This document shows positions 14,489 to 21,561 of a DNA stretch of 27,192 nt, piece by piece (positions within the stretch are counted from its first letter, which is position 1; every line of letters begins with the position of its first letter). The DNA is taken from NCBI GenBank assembly GCA_012520135.1, contig JAAYOX010000161.1, positions 1 through 27,192 on the forward strand, written 5' to 3'. Position numbers and translations under genes: made by a program. The notes under the pieces were generated by a model. It made no database searches. It saw only the letters and a program-made list of their open reading frames with translations, and had not been told where the DNA came from. The DNA comes from Clostridia bacterium (GTDB taxonomy: Bacteria > Bacillota > DULZ01).

Positions 14489-15457
14489 TTAGGCAAATTG
14501 GATGGCATTTTGTGCCAGTGAACGTTTGAGGGTACGGACTATTTGACGAGGCCGTGGATTTTCAAGTGCGGGAATAGAAATCAGTTTGATTTGCTCTTGC
14601 TTGCAATAGTATTCTTTCCATACTGCTTCACGCTTATCGCTCGGTACCAGATCGATGGCAATGGCTCGTTCAGGTAAGAAATAAGAGAAAGTAATTCCTT
14701 TATGGCTATAGTCTTTGGTAATACTTGTATCAGGAAAGACTTGTCTTAGTGCTAAATCCCAGTAATCTTGGTAACCGTTGGTTTCATTGTTTGCTATTGG
14801 AATTGTGTCTTCGCTTTGGACTGAGAAATCCCCATTTTCATCTGCAAATTCAACTGTTTCAATAATTGGCGGCGATTCTGATCCGGGTTCTCCTACTAGA
14901 TTATCTGCCTCTACAGCCATATCAGCCGGCGACTCTACGGTTTCCCGGCTGATTTCCTCCTGGTTTTCATCCTCAACAACCGGTGGAGCCATGCTTTCGC
15001 TTACAGCTTGTTCTTCTTCAATAGCTTCGAGGGTGTGTTCAGGCTGCACGTTCAGATCATTGGTTTCGACAGAGACATCTTCCACTATTTCTTCCGGCGA
15101 TTCTTCTACAAATTCTTCTTCCGAATCTTCAGAGACGCTATTTTGATATAACTCTAATCCACTCGTTATCGCATAATCCAAGCAGGCATTAAAATCGCCA
15201 AAACTTCCCAAGACATTTTCATCTGGCAATTTTTGTCTGGTCAATTCACGTAGTAAGGTTTCAAAATGTTCCGGATGTCCTCCTAAATATTCTTTCAATA
15301 AAACCGCCATATCATAGACTATTGTCGCAGAAGCTTCTAGTTTCCGTTCTCGTTCGTCTCCAACCAACATACTAGTTTCAATCAGAGTTTCGATTAACAG
15401 ATCTGTCTTGTCTAATATCTGCCGCTCCAATTCAAGTTGTTCCTTTTTTTGTAGCAA
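14489..15457 (-). CDS. Acidic protein with a disordered middle; unknown function
   Basis: The 322-residue protein has three parts. Residues 1-105 are predicted helical (ELERQILDKTDLLIETLIETS and a later LLKEYLGGHPEHFETLLREL stretch). Residues 107-225 are Glu-rich and low in complexity, probably disordered. Residues 230-322 form a compact domain (YWDLALRQVF, GITFSYFLPERAIAIDLVP, KEYYCKQEQIKLISIPALE, IVRTLKRSLAQ). The last could be a PDDEXK-like or related alpha/beta fold, but I see no complete catalytic set. No signal peptide or membrane segment is evident. The start is a TTG at 15457 behind AGAGAGGTGA. It lies between the acs-operon terminator and the T-box promoter. I do not recognise its family. 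Confidence 0.75.
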   Translation of the reverse strand: MLQKKEQLELERQILDKTDLLIETLIETSMLVGDERERKLEASATIVYDMAVLLKEYLGGHPEHFETLLRELTRQKLPDENVLGSFGDFNACLDYAITSGLELYQNSVSEDSEEEFVEESPEEIVEDVSVETNDLNVQPEHTLEAIEEEQAVSESMAPPVVEDENQEEISRETVESPADMAVEADNLVGEPGSESPPIIETVEFADENGDFSVQSEDTIPIANNETNGYQDYWDLALRQVFPDTSITKDYSHKGITFSYFLPERAIAIDLVPSDKREAVWKEYYCKQEQIKLISIPALENPRPRQIVRTLKRSLAQNAIQFA

Positions 15458-15554
15458 TTCAGCTCACCTCTCTACAGATCCTTCTTTAGGAAAATATGCG
15501 GCAGAGGTGTGTTTTATGTATAAATACGGTATTTTATTTATGGCCATGGAAAAG

Positions 15555-15597
15555 GGTTTTGGGCTCCCATTCGGCCCTTCGATTAACACAATTAACT
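15555..15597 (+). repeat. Dispersed repeat, partial copy B (right end only)
   Basis: Forty-four aligned columns match the right end of the 11069-11225 element at about 35 positions, with two single-base gaps (CATTCGGCCCTTCGATTAAC is the core). The local hairpin is kept with changed bases: GGGC/GCCC here versus GGCTG/CAGCC in copy A. No left end is present. It lies between the acs-operon terminator and the start of the acidic-protein gene. Confidence 0.65.
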
Positions 15598-15611
15598 TTT
15601 TGTAGACAGTC

Positions 15612-15640
15612 AAAAGGGTGCAGACTTTACGTCTGCACCC
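15612..15640 (-). terminator. Terminator of the acs operon
   Basis: A perfect 10-bp stem GGGTGCAGAC/GTCTGCACCC (15640-15631 with 15625-15616 on the minus strand, 5-nt loop) is followed by TTTTGA. It begins 18 nt after the acsE stop. The short T-run makes it weaker than others here. Confidence 0.8.
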
Positions 15641-15658
15641 CCACCGGCAAGGATATTA

Positions 15659-16447
15659 TTAGCCTTCGATAAATAGTTTAACATAAGAGTCGCAGTAGAT
15701 TTTTTGATTGAGTAGAATCTCTGCCGTGGCAGCTACTTCAATCAAATCCTCGTCATTGGCATCGGCAATGGCTGCATCCAGTCCACATGCCATGGCCATC
15801 GCCATGTAAACCCGGTTGATTAAGGGACGGTTCTGGCAGCCGTTGGATACGTTACTCAGTCCCAAAACGGTTTTGGGAGCCGGATTCGCTAACATTTTAA
15901 TCTGTTGCAGTGTTTTCAGAACTTCAGGAGCATGGTCCTGAGCTACGTTACAGGGCAAGATTAGAGGATCGATATAGAGATCTTCCATTGGTAAACCGAA
16001 TTCGTCGGCAGCGGCCACCAGTTCCATGGCAAAAGCCAACCGGCTATCGCTGTCTTTGGGAATCCCCTTGCTGTCCATGGTTAGACCGATCAAGCCTGCT
16101 CCATATTTTACAGCCATGGGAAACGCTATTTCAACTTTAGAGCGTTCCGCCGAGGTGGAGTTGATTATAGCCGGCTTTTTGCAGAGCTTCAAGCCTTCTT
16201 CAATAGCCACGAAATCAGTAGAGTCTAAACATAACGGTAGATCCGACACCTCTTGAGTTACCTCTACCAGCCATTTCATAGCGCTTACTTTGTCAGAAAC
16301 GGCAGGACCAACGTTAATGTCTAAGACACGAGCACCGCCTTCTTCCTGACGCTTGGCCCATTCCTGCACCGGCTTCGGGTCACGCTCCTGGATGGCCTGT
16401 TTAATATCTTTAAACATGCCATTAATCCGTTCACCAATAATAATCAT
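15659..16447 (-). CDS. acsE: Methyltetrahydrofolate:corrinoid/iron-sulfur protein methyltransferase
   Basis: The 262-residue TIM-barrel methyltransferase moves the methyl group from CH3-H4folate to the cobalt of the corrinoid/iron-sulfur protein (AcsCD). Diagnostic residues are present at the Moorella positions: Asp75 in CLDSTD, Asn96 in IINSTSAE and Asn199 in GLSNVSNG, which bind pterin and assist methyl transfer. It also has the N-terminal IIIGERING and a central LDINVGP strand. The start ATG follows AGGAGGAG. It is the last gene of the acs operon, 32 nt after acsD, with a terminator 18 nt downstream. Confidence 0.97.
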   Translation of the reverse strand: MIIIGERINGMFKDIKQAIQERDPKPVQEWAKRQEEGGARVLDINVGPAVSDKVSAMKWLVEVTQEVSDLPLCLDSTDFVAIEEGLKLCKKPAIINSTSAERSKVEIAFPMAVKYGAGLIGLTMDSKGIPKDSDSRLAFAMELVAAADEFGLPMEDLYIDPLILPCNVAQDHAPEVLKTLQQIKMLANPAPKTVLGLSNVSNGCQNRPLINRVYMAMAMACGLDAAIADANDEDLIEVAATAEILLNQKIYCDSYVKLFIEG

Positions 16448-16479
16448 CTTTACTCCTCCTTTTATTATGAGTTTAATGC

Positions 16480-17451
16480 TTAATAGTTGTTGGAAACCAT
16501 TAAGTCGTCAATGTGCTTTTTAACTAAAGCAACTGATTTTGGATGACGCATCAACAAAATATTGACACCGGCCTGCAACAATGCAGTGGCACATGTAGTT
16601 TCCCAAAGGATACCTCTTTCTTCTGCATCACCCCAGCTGGGATTCTCCTCCTCGCTCAAGGTAGCTTCTTTAGTTCTCCAGGATTCGTATCCTACTGTGG
16701 CGATAACCGGCATGGACAGCATTTTGTCCCCTTGAAGGGCACCCAAACGGGCTCTTTCCAGAATGGAATAAGCGTATTCAATGCCATAGCCGAGACCGCC
16801 AATGGTTGGGTCAATAATGATCCGGGACAAAGGCAGGTTCATCTCACTGATTAAAATGTTGAGCTGTTTGCAGATATTAATATCCAGGGGTGAACGGGCA
16901 ATAATATTATGCTTATGCACCATACATGCCGCTGTCAATGATTTGTAGTTTGTTTGTTCAGCATTACCGAAAAGCAAGTTTTCCCCGGCTGTTGCTTCTG
17001 CTACAGCCACCAATAATTCGTTATCTTTTTGCTCGTCATCGCAACCGACGATAATTAGAGGTACTCCAACGGAAGCAAGTACATCCTTGACTACTGCTAC
17101 ACATTCTTCTACAGACTTATTGCCATTGTCAGGGTGAGCACCGTTCAGCTTTAAATAAATAAGATCGGCACCGTACTCCTCGACACATTTTTTGGCCCAC
17201 TGGCCTGGGTTGTCAATTACATCGCTGTAATATTTGGTTAAATTCTCGTGCCATTGGGGCACAATGTCTTGTACTTCCAAGGCAACTACAGGGCGGTTTT
17301 TGATTTCTCCTTCAAAGTGATGGAAAGGTAAGGCAGAATCACCACCAACAGTAATTGTATGAGTTCTTGTACCCCCTTCTTCCTTGGTAGCTCCGATAGT
17401 AACCTCGGGCACACTTGCCCTACTTTTTTCCCTAAGAATTTCTACGGCCAT
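16480..17451 (-). CDS. acsD: Corrinoid/iron-sulfur protein, small subunit (CODH/ACS delta)
   Basis: This 323-residue subunit has the TIM-barrel fold of AcsD/CdhD, with HTITVGGDSALPFHHFEGE early, IVGCDDEQKDNELLVAVAEA in the middle and DPTIGGLGYGIEYAYSILERAR near residue 215, and a C-terminal METHYL-branch stretch VNILLMRHPKSVALVKKHI. It pairs with AcsC as the methyl carrier between MeTr and acetyl-CoA synthase and helps enclose the corrinoid. The ATG at 17451 has AAAGGAG upstream, about 10 nt away. The gene sits between acsF and acsE, the Moorella order. Expected length is about 310-325 residues, so it looks complete. Confidence 0.96.
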   Translation of the reverse strand: MAVEILREKSRASVPEVTIGATKEEGGTRTHTITVGGDSALPFHHFEGEIKNRPVVALEVQDIVPQWHENLTKYYSDVIDNPGQWAKKCVEEYGADLIYLKLNGAHPDNGNKSVEECVAVVKDVLASVGVPLIIVGCDDEQKDNELLVAVAEATAGENLLFGNAEQTNYKSLTAACMVHKHNIIARSPLDINICKQLNILISEMNLPLSRIIIDPTIGGLGYGIEYAYSILERARLGALQGDKMLSMPVIATVGYESWRTKEATLSEEENPSWGDAEERGILWETTCATALLQAGVNILLMRHPKSVALVKKHIDDLMVSNNY

Positions 17452-17499
17452 TCACGATTTCTCCTTTCCTGGCTTCGATTGGAAACCCGTATTAAGATC

Positions 17500-18252
17500 C
17501 TATAGATTAGCCTTTTGTAAGATACCATACACAGCTTTTAGCGCTACGGAATCATCAGGTAATTCAAACAGTGGTTTCCCTTCTGTGTCATAACTGACAA
17601 CCAAGGGATCCAAGGGAATGGTGCCAATTAAGGGAAGCTCAGTTTTCTCAATCTCCTCCTGCAAAGCACCTATTCCTTCTTCTCCTACCCTAGTCACAAT
17701 CAGATAAATATTCTCCACTTTATTGCCTAAAGATTTTACCAGTTGATGCACTCTTCCGGCTGAACGGATACCCCGGGCCGAGGAATCACTGATCACAAAT
17801 AAATGTTGTACTTTAGGGAGAATACCTCTACTGATATGTTCCAAGCCTGCTTCGTTATCAACTACCAAGTAATCGTAATTACCGGTAAGACCCTCAATTT
17901 GTTTGCGTAGCAGATCGCTGGGATAGCAATAACATCCAGGTCCCTGGGGGTTGCCCATGACCAATAAATCCAAATGATCATGCTCCACTAAAGCTTGAGA
18001 CATACGATAGTCAATAAAAATATCTTTACTCATTCCAGGAGGAATGGCTTTGGGATTTTTTGTTTCCTCCAGAATGTCGGAAATATAAGAAGTTACAGTC
18101 AACCCTAAAGCTTCGTTTAAGTTGGCATTAGGGTCAGCATCTACCGCCAAAACAGTACCCTTTTCCCGTTCAAGAAGGTACCTGGTCAGCAATGCTACAA
18201 AAGTCGTTTTCCCTGTTCCACCCTTACCTGCTACTGCTATATGTTGTGCCAA
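17500..18252 (-). CDS. acsF: CooC-like MinD-family nickel-insertion ATPase (AcsF)
   Basis: The 250-residue P-loop ATPase has a deviant Walker A GKGGTGKTTF (about 9-18), a switch region VDADPNANLNEALGL, and a metal-binding-type CYC motif at Cys107/109 (GPGCYCYPSD). These match the CooC/AcsF group, thought to mature the nickel site of CODH or acetyl-CoA synthase using ATP. The start is taken as TTG at 18252, 8 nt after AGGTGG; an upstream GTG at 18264 overlaps that site and would be poorly initiated. Its place between acsV and acsD is the same as acsF of Moorella. The substrate (ACS rather than CODH) follows from that position only. Confidence 0.92.
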   Translation of the reverse strand: MAQHIAVAGKGGTGKTTFVALLTRYLLEREKGTVLAVDADPNANLNEALGLTVTSYISDILEETKNPKAIPPGMSKDIFIDYRMSQALVEHDHLDLLVMGNPQGPGCYCYPSDLLRKQIEGLTGNYDYLVVDNEAGLEHISRGILPKVQHLFVISDSSARGIRSAGRVHQLVKSLGNKVENIYLIVTRVGEEGIGALQEEIEKTELPLIGTIPLDPLVVSYDTEGKPLFELPDDSVALKAVYGILQKANL

Positions 18253-18277
18253 ATTGGTTCCCACCTTTCAATGTTAA

Positions 18278-20176
18278 TTACACTGGTACAGAGGGAAATA
18301 GAGTGAGATCCGTATGGGGAAGGAAGAGGGCGGACACGAACTCATCCATGAATGTATTACCTACTGACAGTTCGATATAGGTCATCTTCCGACCGATTTC
18401 AATGGCATCCTTGTAGGCCTCTCTGGATAATAAAGCTAATTGGGCTCCTTTTACTGAGGTATTGCCTACAAATTCGTACTTCTCCTCTGGTACATCAGGG
18501 AGCAGTCCGATTTTGATCGCATCTGATAAATTGAGGTAGTTACCGAAACCACCGGCAATCAGAATCTTGTCGATAACCTCCAGGTCCATGGATACCATCT
18601 GCAAAAGGCTGCGGATGCCGGCATAGACTGCACCTTTGGAGCGAATAAGATTCTTGATATCTGCTTCGGTGATTACGATGTCTTTATCGATGCCGGAATC
18701 TTTTTCCCATACCAGTACAAATTCAGGTCCCTCCTCATTCATCCGATAACGAGGAGTGGATACTTGCTGGAATTGACCGGTTCGATCGATCAAGCCCGCA
18801 TCCCGTAGCTTGGCAATACAATCGATCAGGCCGGAACCGCAGATACCGACGGGTTTTCCGTTGCCGACAGTTTGGACCGAAACTTCATAAGTTTCAGGGT
18901 CAATAACCAGTCGTTCAATGGCCCCTTTCATGGCTCTCATGCCATGGGTAATACCTCCGCCTTCAAAAGCCGGCCCGGCAGAACAGGCACAAGTAACCAG
19001 GAAATCCCGATTGCCCAACACTATTTCACCGTTGGTACCGATATCGATAAAAAGTACCATTTCATCGGATTCACTCATTCTGGTACAGAGGACCCCGGAT
19101 ACAATATCTCCTCCAACATAACTGGCCAAAGCAGAAAAGCTAAAGACCCAACCTTCAGGGTTAATCATTAATCCTAATTCCTTCGCTGTAACCGGTGGTA
19201 GGTCTGCAGCAGTGGGAATATAGGGATCCAAGCGAATGTACTTTGGCGTCAACCCTAAAAATAAGTGAGCCATAATGGAATTCCCTGCTGACATTACAGC
19301 ATGAATACTGGAAGGGCTAATTCCGTGTTCCTTGGTCAGTTTGTCAATGAGTTCGTTAACAGTGCCGATAACGGCTTTATGCAATTGTTCAAGACCGTTA
19401 GGCTCATTGACATAGATTATCCGGGAAATAACGTCATCCCCGAAACGTGCTTGTTTGTTGTACGTTCCGGCGCTACCCATAATTTCACCGGTAGACAATT
19501 TCACCAGATAGGCTACTACCGTAGTTGTGCCAATGTCAACGGCTACAGCATACTGCGACTCTCTGGTATCGCCGGCTTCAATGCTGACTATTTGGGCACT
19601 ACCGTTAAAGCAGGCCATGGTTACGGAAACTTTCCAGTCGGCCTCCCTCAAGGTTACTGCCAGGTTCTGTAATACAGCCAGAGGTATCCGGATATCAGGA
19701 TAGTCTACATGCTTGCGAAGTTCGGCATATAACCGGGTTAAATCGCTGGCATTTTCCGTAATGGTCGGAGGCGGCAACTCCAGATAGACAGTGCGACAAA
19801 TGGGATTAAATTGGTAGCCCTCCAATAAATCCAGCTCTTTTTCTACCAGAATACCTTTTTCCTGAGAATGACCTACTAAAACCTGGTGTTCGTCCAGTCT
19901 GGATTCAGCAGGTATTTCGACTGTTAAATCTCCTTCTACCACAGTACGGCAAGCCAGTACATGACCGGAATTGCGGAGGCGGGAGGAGATATTTCCTCCC
20001 AAATCCTTGTATTTGCCTCCTTGAACTTTGACGGCACATCTGCCGCATGTACCTACTTCCCCGCAAGTACTTTTTATTTCGATACCTGCTAAAGCAGCGG
20101 CTTGCTTGATGGAAACGCCTTCTTCAACCTCTACTGAGATGTTTTCCGGGAAAAAGGTAACCGAGAATTTTGACAT
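18278..20176 (-). CDS. acsV: Reductive activator of corrinoid protein (RACo), [2Fe-2S] ASKHA protein
   Basis: The 632-residue protein has an N-terminal [2Fe-2S] ferredoxin domain with Cys38, 44, 47 (STCGEVGTCGRC) and Cys76 (HVLACRT), a linker/middle domain, and a C-terminal ASKHA-type ATPase beginning near residue 208 with YAVAVDIGTTTVVAYLVK. GSGLIDCIAKL and ILIAGGFGNYLNLSDAI are later ATPase motifs. RACo reduces inactive Co(II) in the corrinoid/iron-sulfur protein to Co(I) using ATP. The gene is the orf7/acsV position of the Moorella operon. ATG at 20176 follows AGGAG at 7 nt; acsC ends 10 nt upstream. Family members run about 600-640 residues, so it is complete. Confidence 0.95.
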   Translation of the reverse strand: MSKFSVTFFPENISVEVEEGVSIKQAAALAGIEIKSTCGEVGTCGRCAVKVQGGKYKDLGGNISSRLRNSGHVLACRTVVEGDLTVEIPAESRLDEHQVLVGHSQEKGILVEKELDLLEGYQFNPICRTVYLELPPPTITENASDLTRLYAELRKHVDYPDIRIPLAVLQNLAVTLREADWKVSVTMACFNGSAQIVSIEAGDTRESQYAVAVDIGTTTVVAYLVKLSTGEIMGSAGTYNKQARFGDDVISRIIYVNEPNGLEQLHKAVIGTVNELIDKLTKEHGISPSSIHAVMSAGNSIMAHLFLGLTPKYIRLDPYIPTAADLPPVTAKELGLMINPEGWVFSFSALASYVGGDIVSGVLCTRMSESDEMVLFIDIGTNGEIVLGNRDFLVTCACSAGPAFEGGGITHGMRAMKGAIERLVIDPETYEVSVQTVGNGKPVGICGSGLIDCIAKLRDAGLIDRTGQFQQVSTPRYRMNEEGPEFVLVWEKDSGIDKDIVITEADIKNLIRSKGAVYAGIRSLLQMVSMDLEVIDKILIAGGFGNYLNLSDAIKIGLLPDVPEEKYEFVGNTSVKGAQLALLSREAYKDAIEIGRKMTYIELSVGNTFMDEFVSALFLPHTDLTLFPSVPV

Positions 20177-20186
20177 TCAATCACTC

Positions 20187-21524
20187 CTAGGCAAAATGAG
20201 TCTTGGCAAAAGCGGGAATAGCAGAAGCTTCCCTGGGACCCACAATAACGTTCCAGCCGGACTCTTCTTCAAGTTTACCGCTCAATACGGCAACCAGTCC
20301 GGGAAGGACGATATTTCTGTGGTTGACTTTTTCCTCTAAGCCGAGCTTTTTCATAACTCCTGCAATTTTATCTGCTTCAAACTTGCCGTCAGAGTAAGCG
20401 GTCAATACGGATAAACCATCGGTGTCCACAGCAAGAATGTAGCTGGGTATCTTGGTTGCTTCGACCTCACCCTCTACCGAGTAGTAGGTTAAGGAGAAGT
20501 TAGTAGTAATGTAAACAGGTGAATCTGGGGTTACATTTCCTACTTCATGAAGCTTTTCTTCTACCCGAATCGGTACTTGCGGGTCTGTATACAAGTTTTG
20601 TCTCCAGCTTAACAAAGGCAAAATATGAGCCTTTTCAACAGTATTCATAACAATCATGCTGGCATATTTGCTGACGTAGGCAGATGCCTCGGCTGTTTCC
20701 TCCAACGGATCTTCCGCTGTAGTAAAGGCAATAATTGGGTAACCGAAAGGACGGAACTTCTTCTTAATGGCCTGCCGGCGAATCTGAGTGAAATCGGCAA
20801 TAGCACGAGAAAGGCTTCTGGCACCGGGATCCAACACCAGATCTTTTTTGCCCAAGGCAACTACCTTTTCCACTAAGCTTGCTAAATCGTCTAAGTTATC
20901 GCCTTTTACTGCTAAGGGGCAATTTCTTTCAATAGCCAGCTTGGTCATTGTTTCATAATTATCGTTGGTAGCAGCATAGATTAAAGGCTTGTTAACGCCC
21001 TCTATATCTATGGCTTTGGCAATCGCATCCGGATTGTCAGAGATTAAAACCAAAGGTAAACCGGAGTTTTTGGCTACTGTTGTCACAGCGGCAACGAACT
21101 TATCAGCATCACCGGAAGCGTTCTCAACGGCAATAGCCTGTACCCGGTATTCTAGACCTACCCGGACAAAAACCAGATCATTAATTTTTTGGGTTCTTGC
21201 GACAATTTCCTCATCACTGAGAGCATCGGAAACTCTTAAAGTAATAGCTGTTTCGTGGTAAAACTTCTTATCATGCCTGAAAAGTTCAGTTTCATCACCC
21301 ATAGTAATGCTGTTTTCGCCAGCGCCAACGATGACCTTGGCTATGGGAGGGGCGGCTGCTGATTCCAAAGTGGCCCTTGCCTCATCGGATACGTAAGGGC
21401 AGCTGTCTAAGGAAGCCTTTCCGCCGGCCAAAGACATTGCAAAAGCCAAACAAGTTGGAGGTCCACATTCACCACAGTTTTTTTTCGGCAGTTGTTTGTA
21501 GATTTCTAAGCCAGTTAAAGCCAT
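20187..21524 (-). CDS. acsC: Corrinoid/iron-sulfur protein, large subunit (CODH/ACS gamma)
   Basis: The 445-residue subunit has an N-terminal [4Fe-4S] domain whose Cys17, 20, 25 and 42 (NCGECGPPTC...DSCPY) fall at the same positions as in the characterised acetogen proteins. A TIM-barrel domain follows, then a C-terminal B12-binding domain containing DPLEETAEASAYVSKYASM and the end GPREASAIPAFAKTHFA. It carries the corrinoid cobalt that accepts the methyl group from AcsE and delivers it to AcsB. ATG at 21524 follows AAGGAG. The gene precedes acsV and follows acsB by 37 nt. Confidence 0.97.
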   Translation of the reverse strand: MALTGLEIYKQLPKKNCGECGPPTCLAFAMSLAGGKASLDSCPYVSDEARATLESAAAPPIAKVIVGAGENSITMGDETELFRHDKKFYHETAITLRVSDALSDEEIVARTQKINDLVFVRVGLEYRVQAIAVENASGDADKFVAAVTTVAKNSGLPLVLISDNPDAIAKAIDIEGVNKPLIYAATNDNYETMTKLAIERNCPLAVKGDNLDDLASLVEKVVALGKKDLVLDPGARSLSRAIADFTQIRRQAIKKKFRPFGYPIIAFTTAEDPLEETAEASAYVSKYASMIVMNTVEKAHILPLLSWRQNLYTDPQVPIRVEEKLHEVGNVTPDSPVYITTNFSLTYYSVEGEVEATKIPSYILAVDTDGLSVLTAYSDGKFEADKIAGVMKKLGLEEKVNHRNIVLPGLVAVLSGKLEEESGWNVIVGPREASAIPAFAKTHFA

Positions 21525-21561
21525 TCTTCCTTACTCCTTTCTGCAATAGTGCAGTTAGTAT

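Noticed and set aside
14778..15146. A Ser/Thr-rich 122-residue plus-strand ORF
   Set aside because: It is the complement of the Glu-rich middle of the acidic-protein gene; the Ser content is a result of the opposite-strand Glu codons.
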